This document shows positions 7,564-15,632 of a DNA stretch of 36,145 nt, piece by piece. The notes beneath the pieces were generated by a model. It saw only the letters and a list, made by a program, of their open reading frames with translations. It did not search any database and was not told the origin of the DNA. This DNA is from Geosporobacter sp040797825 (GTDB taxonomy: Bacteria > Bacillota > Clostridia > Peptostreptococcales > Thermotaleaceae): assembly GCA_040797825.1 (NCBI GenBank), contig JBFNEZ010000017.1, forward strand, positions 1-36,145. The letters are read 5' to 3'. The translations under genes were made by a program, and so were the position numbers. Numbering within the stretch: the stretch's first letter is position 1; each line of letters begins with the position of its first letter.

Positions 7564-8493
7564 CTACCGAAGATTGTATTCTAGAATTGCAGAGGATTCT
7601 TGCATATATTCTTCGATGACATTTTGGACATTAGAGTCTTTCAATATCAAGGAGATTTCAATTCTTCTGTTTTGAGCCCGAGCACTTGCTGATGTTCCCG
7701 ATGCAATAGGACGAAACTTTGAGTAGCCGCTGGCTACAAAATAGGATCCATATTTTTTTTCTATGGAAGGGTTGCTGGACATTAGGTAGTTGACAACGGC
7801 AGAGGCTCTCTTAGAGGAGAGTTCTCTGTTGTATTCGGCTGTACCCTGGTCATCGGTATGTCCTTGTATGTTGATTGCATCAATATTGGCTCGAATATCT
7901 GGGTCATCTAAAACTCTTTCAAAGGCTTCTGATAGTTTTTTTAAGATTTCTTTTCCTTCTGGTTTAATTCCATAGGAGTTAGATTCGAAAACAAGATTTT
8001 CATTAATTCGAATGTTACCATTATCAGCGATAGTGACCAACTCTTGGCCTGTCCTAGAGGTTGATCCCAATTCATCCTCAATGGAAGCCTTTACTTTTTG
8101 AAGAACATCTAAACGAAGGAGTGCAATCCCCTTTAATTTTGCCCGTACTTCTCCTAACTCTCTGTTGCTTTCTGCTATAATTTCCTGCTGTTCCTTGATT
8201 TGCTCTTCTGATAAGGTCAATGCAATTTGGCCTTCTTCTACCTCGGCCATTACTTCTTCTAACTGATCTCTTAATAGTTTTAATTTATCTTGAGCACGAC
8301 TAATCTCTATATTGGAAGTTTCCAACTCCATTTTTGCAAGCTCCAAATTCTTTCCAGAGATAATATTCTGAATGTAGGCCAAGAGCATCAGAAAAAATAA
8401 TATTAATGCAATGGTAGAAATCATATCTGTAAAGGAAGGCCAAAAGTTTTGTTCATCACTACTTCTCTTAAAATTTCTTTTTCTGGTTTTCAT
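7564..8493 (-). CDS. MotB/ZorB-like protein with OmpA peptidoglycan-binding domain
   Basis: A 309-residue stator-type subunit. ATG 8493 follows AAAGGAGG. A short basic cytoplasmic N-terminus precedes one membrane helix (about 24-45) with the MotB-type aspartate at residue 23 (FWPSFTDMISTIALILFF), the expected proton- or sodium-carrying residue. A long coiled coil (about 48-120) follows, then an OmpA-like domain (about 160-285) with INIQGHTDDQGTAEYNRELS and SSKRASAVVNYL, the peptidoglycan-binding fingerprint. The partner is the MotA-like gene 15 bases upstream. No flagellar genes are nearby. Zorya system effectors (ZorC, ZorD, ZorE) are also absent, so motor or defence roles are possible but unproven. 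Confidence 0.85.
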   Translation of the reverse strand: MKTRKRNFKRSSDEQNFWPSFTDMISTIALILFFLMLLAYIQNIISGKNLELAKMELETSNIEISRAQDKLKLLRDQLEEVMAEVEEGQIALTLSEEQIKEQQEIIAESNRELGEVRAKLKGIALLRLDVLQKVKASIEDELGSTSRTGQELVTIADNGNIRINENLVFESNSYGIKPEGKEILKKLSEAFERVLDDPDIRANIDAINIQGHTDDQGTAEYNRELSSKRASAVVNYLMSSNPSIEKKYGSYFVASGYSKFRPIASGTSASARAQNRRIEISLILKDSNVQNVIEEYMQESSAILEYNLR

Positions 8494-8508
8494 AGGACGG
8501 CCTCCTTT

Positions 8509-9510
8509 TTATTCTTTCTGTCTTCTAAAGGTTAGCCCATCTATTCTTTCATTGAGTCCCTTTATATTGTCCTTATGTTTATTTAGATTTTCTGTTAAAT
8601 CTGCAAAGCCCACATTCATGCGATCGATATTGGATCGAAGGTGATAGTTGAATTCAGAGAAATCTCGGGTGTTTTCATTGAATTTCTGGAGAGATTGGTC
8701 AAATTCTTCAATACTTTTAGAAAGATCATTGGCGGTCTTCGCCATGCTGTTGGCAGCAGCTACAAACTGATTGCCCATGGTTTCGGCTACATAATGCAGA
8801 TTTTTCTCCAGGGTGGTGCCAATAGACTCTAGGGAATCCTTCCAGACAGTTTTTTGTCTCTCATAATCCTGTTCCTTTTCTCTCTGCGTGAGGACGAAGG
8901 CCACATTGTTATCCAGATATTCTTCTATCTGGACCATAACGGATTCACGGGCTTCTTCCACATTAAAAAAGATTTTTAAAACCGTTAATAAAATGGAGCA
9001 GGCGATTCCAAAGAGAGAAGTAATAAAGGCCACGGACATTCCTTTTACAGAATCTATCAAGCCTGATACGATCGTATCCATACTTCCAAGCACTTCTGTG
9101 TTTCCTGTAGAGGAAAGTAATTCTACCAGCTTACCAATAGATAGGGTTAGTCCATAGAAGGTACCTAATAGTCCCAATATAATCATTAAAGAAATGGCAT
9201 TGTTGATAAATCGCTCTCCTAAGTTTAATTTTTTAAATTCATAGTTGAAATTTCGTTCAATAATGGCCTGGGTATTAATATCCCTAAAGCTTCCGTGCCG
9301 AGCATTATTATAATCTTCAATAATAGTATTGAAAATACTGTGCTCAAAAACGCCCCTTGTTCGATTGCCTGTATTGCTTATGTCACTTCCCAAAAAGATG
9401 TACTTGCTGCGGATGGTAATGGCGGCAAATAGAGAAATGAAAAAAATCCCTAATATACCTATAATAATAAGTATTGCTAGTGCATTAAGTTTACTTAGTA
9501 ATGAGAACAA
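8509..9510 (-). CDS. MotA/TolQ/ExbB-family channel protein with coiled-coil tail (ZorA-like)
   Basis: A 333-residue membrane protein starting at TTG 9510 behind a strong AGGGGGAG. Membrane segments are seen at about 8-31, 104-125 and 155-181. The second holds GLLGTFYGLTLSI and the third VKGMSVAFITSLFGIACSIL, the conserved MotA/ExbB core. From about residue 200 a 130-residue helical, heptad-rich tail follows (LEKNLHYVAETMGNQFVAAA, then KSIEEFDQSLQKF), expected to reach into the cytoplasm. This tail is what makes it resemble ZorA rather than flagellar MotA, although it is shorter than most ZorA tails. It should form an ion channel with the MotB-like partner encoded immediately downstream. Confidence 0.82.
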   Translation of the reverse strand: MFSLLSKLNALAILIIIGILGIFFISLFAAITIRSKYIFLGSDISNTGNRTRGVFEHSIFNTIIEDYNNARHGSFRDINTQAIIERNFNYEFKKLNLGERFINNAISLMIILGLLGTFYGLTLSIGKLVELLSSTGNTEVLGSMDTIVSGLIDSVKGMSVAFITSLFGIACSILLTVLKIFFNVEEARESVMVQIEEYLDNNVAFVLTQREKEQDYERQKTVWKDSLESIGTTLEKNLHYVAETMGNQFVAAANSMAKTANDLSKSIEEFDQSLQKFNENTRDFSEFNYHLRSNIDRMNVGFADLTENLNKHKDNIKGLNERIDGLTFRRQKE

Positions 9511-9630
9511 ATCCTACTCCCCCTTTGGTAGATAATAGTAAAATTATAGAAGCTTACATTCCAATTATACCCATTTATTTAGGCTTGTACCAGCTTTTTA
9601 GAATTTCAAATTTGGAATTAAGGAAATTAC

Positions 9631-9686
9631 TATTTTAATAATAAAAGGGGCAGATCTATGGATCTATCCCTTTTATTATTAAAATA
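9631..9686 (-). terminator. Strong terminator below the glycosyltransferase gene
   Basis: TATTTTAATAATAAAAGGG (9631-9649) is the exact reverse complement of 9668-9686, a 19-bp perfect stem. An inner AGATC-tatg-GATCT closes most of the loop. It lies just after the glycosyltransferase stop on the minus strand and ends that two-gene unit. The symmetry would also work on the plus strand. It separates the exopolysaccharide-type unit from the MotAB-like pair. Confidence 0.85.
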
Positions 9687-9702
9687 AACGTATTTATTAA
9701 GT

Positions 9703-10917
9703 TTAAAAGCGAATGGTTTTATCCCAAGGGATAATCTCTTTTTTTCTTTTTGCTTTGACATAGTAAAAGAGACTGCGTATAAATAGAAAAATAAACAACT
9801 GGGCATAGGTAAAATACATAATAAAGCCGATGAAAATATTAATTGGTGAAAAACTCTTTTCTACAGCTTGAGCACTGAAAAGCTGAGAGGTATAAATGAT
9901 ATAGGATACATACCATAAAAGAAGCATGGGAGCTGATAGGGCAAATTTTACATAACCTAAAATACCTAAAACAAAGTAACTATGAGATATTAATAAAAAT
10001 ACTAGAAATATGATATAGATGAGAATTTGCTGGAGGGAATGCACTAAAGTTCTGCCTTTGAAAGATTGAATTGATGAAAAAATTTTTTCCAGCAAATATA
10101 AATTACCCTGCAGCCACCGGGTGCGTTGTTTAAAAAGTACCTTTAGAGACTCAGGTTCTTGCTCCCAGGTTCTCGATTGAGGAACAACAGGGATAAGCCC
10201 TCCTAACCGGGTAATGGCCATGGTAAGCTCGGCATCCTCTGCTAGGGCGTAGACATCATAACCGCCTAGTTTTTCAATGACGGATCTTTTAACTGCCATA
10301 TTGGTCCCTGTGAGAGATCCGGTTTTAAAGAGAAGCCACCTGCCAGACTGCATCAGCAGCTGGAACACCTGAAACTCTAAGGAAATCATACGGGTAAGCC
10401 AATTTTTTTCTTCGTTGATTGTTTTTACATAACCAACAGCTCCCATAGCTCCTGAAGTGGTTTCTGCTGCTTCTATCAGCAAGCGCAGTGCATCAGGCTC
10501 AGGACAGTTATCTGCATCATATACGGCAAAATATTCAGAAGTAGAAAGGCTTAAACCATAATTTAGTACACGAGACTTTCCCTTGGGTTCTCCCTTGGGA
10601 ACCTGTATATGATAAATATGCTTATAAAGGCTGGAGAAGGATTTTGCAATGTCTGAGGTTTCATCCCGAGAGTTATCATCAAGAAGGTAAATAAGAAGCT
10701 CCCCAGGATATTGTAACTTGGTCATGGCATCTAAGGTTTTCATAATGACGCTTCCCTCATTATGAGCAGGGATCAAAATGTCTACGCTAGGATAGGTATC
10801 CAGTGCTGCAGGTAGAAAATTTTTGCTTCTAAAGTAAATGCCCCAAAGGGTTAGAACGGAATAGTAGATTAATATCATAAGAAATAAAGCAGATATTACA
10901 AACAATAGTCTATTCAT
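9703..10917 (-). CDS. Membrane processive glycosyltransferase, family GT2 (PgaC/BcsA-like)
   Basis: A 404-residue integral membrane glycosyltransferase. An N-terminal membrane helix (about 5-28) leads into a GT-A domain with DDNSRD (from 80), DAD (134-136, metal and sugar-nucleotide binding), AED (226-228, catalytic base region) and QRTRW (264-268). This is the QxxRW motif of processive beta-glycan synthases such as poly-N-acetylglucosamine and cellulose synthases. Several membrane helices follow (from about 292). The expected role is synthesis and export of a beta-linked exopolysaccharide; the sugar cannot be read from sequence. Its start overlaps the end of the upstream degenerate-GGDEF gene, suggesting obligate co-expression and direct partnership. 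Confidence 0.85.
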   Translation of the reverse strand: MNRLLFVISALFLMILIYYSVLTLWGIYFRSKNFLPAALDTYPSVDILIPAHNEGSVIMKTLDAMTKLQYPGELLIYLLDDNSRDETSDIAKSFSSLYKHIYHIQVPKGEPKGKSRVLNYGLSLSTSEYFAVYDADNCPEPDALRLLIEAAETTSGAMGAVGYVKTINEEKNWLTRMISLEFQVFQLLMQSGRWLLFKTGSLTGTNMAVKRSVIEKLGGYDVYALAEDAELTMAITRLGGLIPVVPQSRTWEQEPESLKVLFKQRTRWLQGNLYLLEKIFSSIQSFKGRTLVHSLQQILIYIIFLVFLLISHSYFVLGILGYVKFALSAPMLLLWYVSYIIYTSQLFSAQAVEKSFSPINIFIGFIMYFTYAQLFIFLFIRSLFYYVKAKRKKEIIPWDKTIRF

Positions 10918-11668
10918 AGCAAACCACCTTTTTTTCCTTAAAACCTACTGGCTGCACATCGCAAATTATTTCAGCAATATTCAACTCCAGATGTCTATGG
11001 ATGTTTTCCACATATCTATTCAGTGCAATATTCAGTCCTACAAGACTGGTGTTTTGCAGAAAAACCATAAAATCAGCATTGTCTTTTTGACCGATCAAGT
11101 CATAATCATTTCTAAAGGTTTCAAGAGCTTTTTCTGTTAGGGTATGATAAACTGTAGAACGCATATGGGAATGTATATTCTCAAGAGAGAATACTATCCA
11201 ATATCCACCTTCTTTTCGACGTTCCATAGCCTTTAAAATCAGATTCATTCTTTCTAAAAATTCTTGTTCTGTGAGAAGTTTTGTATTTTCTACATAGGAT
11301 GTCAATATAGAAATTTGTTCCTGCAGGTTTCTGTTTTTTTCCTCAAGCTCTTTCGATAAATAAGTGATAAAATACAGTAAAACAGCGTTCACTGTAAAAA
11401 ATAGATGGTTGAATATATAAGAAAGTTGTTGTAGGCTGTCTAAGCCATTTAAAAAGCCTAGGAGAAGAAAAGACAGCGCTGAAACAAGAATAAGACATAT
11501 TAAAAGAACAAAACCCTTTCTTTGGGGTATAAGGCTCAGAAGGGCTAGTAGTAGTATATAACCTGTAATAAAAAAAGGAAGTATAACTGCTTCTAAAAAA
11601 AGAACAGATGCACAAAGGAGTACTGCTTGTACAATGATAGAAATACTCATCCATTGAGTTTGTTTCAT
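10910..11668 (-). CDS. Membrane protein with degenerate GGDEF-like domain (YdaK-like)
   Basis: A 252-residue protein. ATG 11668 is preferred over ATG 11683 because GGGCGGTGA is spaced for it. Four or so membrane segments fill residues 7-104, followed by a short coiled coil (105-120). A roughly 120-residue soluble domain then tracks the GGDEF fold. LLTEQEFLERMNLILKAMER sits where active enzymes have the LTGLxNRRxF start. LIGQKDNADFMVFLQNT (181 onward) sits where they have RYGGDEFxxLLP. GGDEF is replaced by DNADF (186-190), so cyclase activity is not expected. R176 lies one residue out of register with the canonical RxxD inhibitory site, so c-di-GMP binding is uncertain. Coupling to the GT2 gene resembles Bacillus YdaK with YdaM. 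The assignment is by pattern only. Confidence 0.6.
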   Translation of the reverse strand: MKQTQWMSISIIVQAVLLCASVLFLEAVILPFFITGYILLLALLSLIPQRKGFVLLICLILVSALSFLLLGFLNGLDSLQQLSYIFNHLFFTVNAVLLYFITYLSKELEEKNRNLQEQISILTSYVENTKLLTEQEFLERMNLILKAMERRKEGGYWIVFSLENIHSHMRSTVYHTLTEKALETFRNDYDLIGQKDNADFMVFLQNTSLVGLNIALNRYVENIHRHLELNIAEIICDVQPVGFKEKKVVCYE

Positions 11669-11784
11669 AGAGTCACCGCCCATTGGAATGTTATGATGTG
11701 TCGAAACTTGTCGCTTAATTTATTATACAATAAACTGCAAAAAAGAAGAGAAAAACTTTGTTTGAAATATAAGGGAACTGTATA

Positions 11785-11814
11785 TTGAAAAGATATCCAT
11801 CAAAAATGTATTAA
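11785..11814 (+). promoter_or_regulatory. Candidate promoter for the hydroxyacid dehydrogenase/Etf operon
   Basis: TTGAAA (11785-11790), an 18-bp spacer and TATTAA (11809-11814) lie about 95 bases before the dehydrogenase start, in the divergent gap shared with the degenerate-GGDEF gene. Consensus match is moderate. On the opposite strand a TATAAT-like box near 11724-11729 may serve the minus-strand unit. Confidence 0.4.
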
Positions 11815-11908
11815 AAATTTGAAAATTTCCATAGAAGTAGATGAAAAAGTAATATATACTTTATTCATGACAAAGGGAACCCCTAGGATGCGAAAGGAAT
11901 GTGACCAA

Positions 11909-13501
11909 ATGGAAAAAAACATAATTAAACCCATGGATGACGAGTTTAGTGAATATCTGCGGGATGAGTCCCGTACTATAGGGAATGCAGAAAGCATTTC
12001 TTTTCCTAAAAGTGAAGAAGAAGTGATAGAAGTTATCAAGGAGGTGTACCCAAGGGATAGTCAAATTACCATACAAGGGGCAAGAACTGGTTTGGCTGCT
12101 GGGGCTGTTCCCAATGGCGGCCATGTGATGAATCTATCTAAAATGGATAGGGTTCTAGGGATACGCGCTGATAAAGAGGGATGTTTTTATCTCAGCGTAC
12201 AACCAGGGACGATTCTTTCCCAACTGAGAAAGCAAATAGAAAATAAAAAATTTGATACCAATCAATGGGATGAGAATTCTTTAGAAGTATATACTGCATT
12301 CTGTGAAGCTTCAGAGCAGTTTTTTCCTCCCGATCCTACAGAAACCTCAGCCACCATTGGCGGAATGGTTGCCTGTAACGCATCGGGTGCCAGAAGTTAT
12401 CTATATGGTTCTACAAGAAGATATATTACTGCCGTAAGGGTGGTCCTATTCAATGGACAAACATTGGCTATACATCGGGGAGAGAGCTTTGCTCAGGGCC
12501 GTTCTTTAAAGCTTACCACGGAACAGGGGAAGGTGTTTGATATCCCATTGCCCACCTTCAAGATGCCCAAAACAAAAAATGCATCGGGCTATTTTATTGA
12601 TGACAATATGGATGCCATTGATTTATTTATTGGTTCAGATGGAACCCTTGGTGTTATAACAGAAATTGAAGTGCAGCTTTTGCCTTTACCAGAAATCATT
12701 TGGGGTGTAAGCTGTTTTTTTGAAAAGGAGAATAGCGCCATAGACTTTGTGATTGCCTTGCGAGAGGAAAGTAAAAACCTGGCGGCTATGGAATTTTTCG
12801 ATGGAGATGCCTTGGCCATATTAAGGAATCAGAAGAAAGATAATCCTGGATTTGCGAGACTGCCTTTAATTGATAGCAAGGCAAATACAGCTGTCTATGT
12901 GGAGATCCACTGCAAAAACGAAGCAGCTGCCCTAAAAGAATTGAGTAAAATTGGAAAATTGATGGATGAGAATGGGAGTTCACAAAAGGACACTTGGGTT
13001 GCCCGTAATGATGCCGATAGGGATTTATTGTTATTCTTCCGCCATGCAGTTCCTGAGAGTGTGAATATGCTTATTGATGAGCGAAAAAAGGAAAATCCGG
13101 TGATAACCAAGCTAGGAACAGATATGTCTGTACCGAATCAAAGCCTTCATCATATTGTAAGAGTTTATCGACAAGCCCTCAATGCCTATGGACTTCAATC
13201 AGCAGTTTGGGGACACATAGGAGACAATCATCTGCATGTCAATATTTTACCGAGAAACGAAGAGGACTTCAAAAAAGGAAAGGAACTCTATGGGGAATGG
13301 GCTCAAGAGGTAACCACATTGGGAGGAGCCGTTTCTGCTGAGCATGGAGTGGGCAAGCTCAAAGCCAACTATTTAACGGTAATGTATGGACAACAGTACA
13401 TCGATGAAATGGCTCAATTAAAGGCGATTTTTGATCCAAAGGCTCTCTTTGGAGTGGGAAATATGTTTGCGGCAAAAAAGGGGGATGTCACATGCGAATA
13501 A
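11909..13501 (+). CDS. FAD-binding 2-hydroxyacid dehydrogenase (lactate/glycolate dehydrogenase, LctD/GlcD-like)
   Basis: A 530-residue flavoprotein. ATG 11909 is chosen with AAAGGA upstream; ATG 11888 is also possible. The FAD_binding_4 domain shows QGARTGLAAGAVPNGG and DPTETSATIGGMVACNASGA followed by LYGSTRRYI. The C-terminal FAD_oxidase_C domain shows WGHIGDNHLHVNILP and GGAVSAEHGVGKLKANYL. Oxidation of a 2-hydroxyacid, most likely lactate, to the 2-oxoacid is expected, with electrons passed to the Etf encoded next. The protein is longer than the Acetobacterium LctD subunit, partly from an insertion around KKFDTNQWDENSLEVYTAF before the FAD loop. Its last 10 bases overlap the EtfB gene, supporting a complex. 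Glycolate or 2-hydroxyglutarate remain alternative substrates. Confidence 0.82.
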   Translation: MEKNIIKPMDDEFSEYLRDESRTIGNAESISFPKSEEEVIEVIKEVYPRDSQITIQGARTGLAAGAVPNGGHVMNLSKMDRVLGIRADKEGCFYLSVQPGTILSQLRKQIENKKFDTNQWDENSLEVYTAFCEASEQFFPPDPTETSATIGGMVACNASGARSYLYGSTRRYITAVRVVLFNGQTLAIHRGESFAQGRSLKLTTEQGKVFDIPLPTFKMPKTKNASGYFIDDNMDAIDLFIGSDGTLGVITEIEVQLLPLPEIIWGVSCFFEKENSAIDFVIALREESKNLAAMEFFDGDALAILRNQKKDNPGFARLPLIDSKANTAVYVEIHCKNEAAALKELSKIGKLMDENGSSQKDTWVARNDADRDLLLFFRHAVPESVNMLIDERKKENPVITKLGTDMSVPNQSLHHIVRVYRQALNAYGLQSAVWGHIGDNHLHVNILPRNEEDFKKGKELYGEWAQEVTTLGGAVSAEHGVGKLKANYLTVMYGQQYIDEMAQLKAIFDPKALFGVGNMFAAKKGDVTCE

Positions 13502-14295
13502 TTGTATGTATAAAACAGGTTCCGTCTACCAACGAGGTGCGTCTGCATCCCGTTCACAATACAATCATGCGGGATGGCCGTCAATCGGTTACCAATCCCT
13601 TTGATACCTATGCCACAGAGCAGGCGATTCAGATCAAGGAACAACAAAATGGAGAGGTGATTGCACTCAGTATGGGGATTCCTGCTACGGAGAGACTTTT
13701 AAGAGATGCAGTGAGTCGAGGGGTGGATCGCAGTATGCTCTTATCCGATCCTAAATTTGCAGGAGCCGATACTCTGGCTACAGCTTACACCTTATCCTTG
13801 GGAATTCGAGAAATAGGTGATTTTGATTTAATCCTTTGCGGAAAGATGGCGGTGGACGGGGATACGGCCCAGATTGGACCTGAGTTGGCTGAAAATCTAG
13901 GAATTCCACATATCACAGATGTTTGCGAATTCATGCGGGTTTCAAAGGCAGAGATTGTTTGCAAGAAAATTACCGACTACGGGCATCAGATTCTTAAAGT
14001 AAAGCTCCCGGCTCTCATTACGGTTGTAAAAGATATCAACATGCCCCGTCTGCCTTCTATAGAAGGGGTGTTATCCTCACTGTCGGCACCCTTTGAAATA
14101 AGAAATGCCAATGTACTAAAAGCTGATGAACAGCGTATCGGATTGACAGGCTCTCCAACTCAGGTGGTTAAAACCTATGTTCCTCAAAGACAGCGGGAAG
14201 CCATTGAACTACAGGGAGATGAAGAAAGACAAGCAGAATTGATTGGGAAACTACTGGGGGAGGTGCTGGAAAATGACAGGATTAAAAATAGATGA
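13492..14295 (+). CDS. etfB: Electron transfer flavoprotein, beta subunit (LctB-like)
   Basis: A 267-residue EtfB. It begins MRIIVCIKQVPSTNEVRLHP, the characteristic N-terminus, and carries the nucleotide/FAD-binding stretch VDGDTAQIGPELAENLGIPH. In bifurcating Etf proteins this subunit binds the FAD at which electrons split and also binds NAD+. It starts inside the dehydrogenase gene behind GGGGGATG and overlaps the EtfA gene by 23 bases. The tight three-gene packing indicates a stoichiometric dehydrogenase-EtfB-EtfA complex. The gene order dehydrogenase-B-A differs from the lctBCD order of Acetobacterium woodii. Confidence 0.92.
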   Translation: MRIIVCIKQVPSTNEVRLHPVHNTIMRDGRQSVTNPFDTYATEQAIQIKEQQNGEVIALSMGIPATERLLRDAVSRGVDRSMLLSDPKFAGADTLATAYTLSLGIREIGDFDLILCGKMAVDGDTAQIGPELAENLGIPHITDVCEFMRVSKAEIVCKKITDYGHQILKVKLPALITVVKDINMPRLPSIEGVLSSLSAPFEIRNANVLKADEQRIGLTGSPTQVVKTYVPQRQREAIELQGDEERQAELIGKLLGEVLENDRIKNR

Positions 14296-15472
14296 TAAAA
14301 AATGTGTTGCTTGTGGACTCTGTGTGAAGAGCTGTCCCTCCGATGCACTTGGCATGGAAAACAAGAAGGTGCTGGTAAGTGACAGCTGTATACTCTGTGG
14401 GATTTGTATAGATAGCTGTCCTGTGGATGCCATTGCAATCGAAAAGGAAGAGAAGGTCCATGAGGAACTTTCCCAATATAAAGACATTTGGGTATTTGCA
14501 GAACAACATAGGGATAAGGTTTTACCTGTGGCCTATGAGTTGTTAAGTAAAGGCAAGGAACTCTCCCAAAAAAGAGGATGCAAATTAGTCGCACTGTTAT
14601 TTGGAAGGAGCATAAAGGGAGAGGCGGAGGAGCTCCTTGCTCATGGAGCAGATCGAGTTCTTGTCTGTGAAGATGAAGGATTAGAGCATCAACTGGATGC
14701 TCCTTATGTAGACTTATGTGATAGACTCATCGGAGAGTATAAACCAGAGATATTGTTATTTGGAGCAACGGCATTCGGCCGCTCCATTGCGCCAAGAATT
14801 GCAGCCAGGGTAGGAACTGGTTTAACCGCTGACTGTACGGTATTAGAGATTGATGAGGAAACGGGACTCCTTCACCAGACCCGGCCAGCCTTTGGTGGAA
14901 ATCTAATGGCGACTATTGTTTGTCCCAATCATCGACCTCAAATGGCTACAGTACGTCCAGGAGTGATGTCCGTTCAATCTCCAGCGGTGTCTCACCAAGG
15001 AGAGATTATAGAAGTATCCTTAGAGGAAAAGAAAGATGCCAGCATAGAAATCCTCCAAGAAATTTTATCACAAAAGGCAGCTACCATTGGAGAGGCTAAA
15101 ATAATCGTATCTGCAGGCAGAGGAATTGGTTCTCAAAAGAATCTAGTACTGGTCAATCGATTGGCAGAATTGCTTGGAGGCCATGTGGGAGTTACACGAC
15201 CATTGGTGGATATAGGATGGAGTCAATATCGACAACAAATAGGACAGACCGGCTCCACCGTAGCGCCAGAGCTGCTGATTACCTGTGGAATTTCTGGTGC
15301 CATCCAGCACCTGGCAGGCATTGGAGGAGCAAAAACCATCATTGCTATTAACTCCGATCCAGATGCTCCAATTTTTTCAATGGCCCATTACAAGGTAGTT
15401 GGAGACTGTGTAGAAATTGTAAAGAAATTGATTGGAGTTTTAGAGCAATCTAAAAAGCAGGGATTGGGTTAA
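14273..15472 (+). CDS. etfA: Ferredoxin-domain electron transfer flavoprotein, alpha subunit (LctC-like)
   Basis: A 399-residue fusion. ATG 14273 follows GGGGGAGGTG. Residues 1-60 form a two-cluster ferredoxin domain with C11, C14, C17, C21 (CVACGLCVKSC) and C39, C42, C45, C49 (CILCGICIDSC). The EtfA part follows, with the C-terminal FAD-binding motif CGISGAIQHLAGIGG and AINSDPDAPIFSMAHYKVVG. Such ferredoxin-bearing EtfA subunits are typical of bifurcating or confurcating lactate and caffeyl-CoA systems in anaerobes. The likely role is to feed reduced-ferredoxin electrons, so that energetically unfavourable lactate oxidation can reduce NAD+. A strong terminator follows at 15526. Confidence 0.92.
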   Translation: MTGLKIDDKKCVACGLCVKSCPSDALGMENKKVLVSDSCILCGICIDSCPVDAIAIEKEEKVHEELSQYKDIWVFAEQHRDKVLPVAYELLSKGKELSQKRGCKLVALLFGRSIKGEAEELLAHGADRVLVCEDEGLEHQLDAPYVDLCDRLIGEYKPEILLFGATAFGRSIAPRIAARVGTGLTADCTVLEIDEETGLLHQTRPAFGGNLMATIVCPNHRPQMATVRPGVMSVQSPAVSHQGEIIEVSLEEKKDASIEILQEILSQKAATIGEAKIIVSAGRGIGSQKNLVLVNRLAELLGGHVGVTRPLVDIGWSQYRQQIGQTGSTVAPELLITCGISGAIQHLAGIGGAKTIIAINSDPDAPIFSMAHYKVVGDCVEIVKKLIGVLEQSKKQGLG

Positions 15473-15525
15473 CCTATAAGCAGTCTATAAAATGAATTGT
15501 GATAATGGATTATTTTCCACTGTAA

Positions 15526-15560
15526 AGGCAGACCTGTAGGTCTGCCTCTTTAATTTTTTT
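15526..15560 (+). terminator. Rho-independent terminator of the dehydrogenase/Etf operon
   Basis: AGGCAGACC-tgta-GGTCTGCCT (15526-15547) is a perfect 9-bp stem with a four-base loop, followed by CTTTAATTTTTTT. It lies 54 bases after the EtfA stop. Confidence 0.93.
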
Positions 15561-15632
15561 GTGTGAAAAGATTTAAGGTATTTTTAAGCTTTGTCAAGTA
15601 GAATAAGTACATCAATAAGATAGGAGGATAGG

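Noticed and set aside
7564..11668. A complete Zorya anti-phage system
   Set aside because: Only the A/B channel pair is present. Neighbouring genes are a GT2 enzyme, a degenerate-GGDEF protein and an ABC importer, with no helicase, nuclease or ZorC-like gene.
11819..11908. N-terminal extension of the hydroxyacid dehydrogenase from a TTG at 11819
   Set aside because: The added 30 residues do not match the family start, and no ribosome binding site precedes the TTG.
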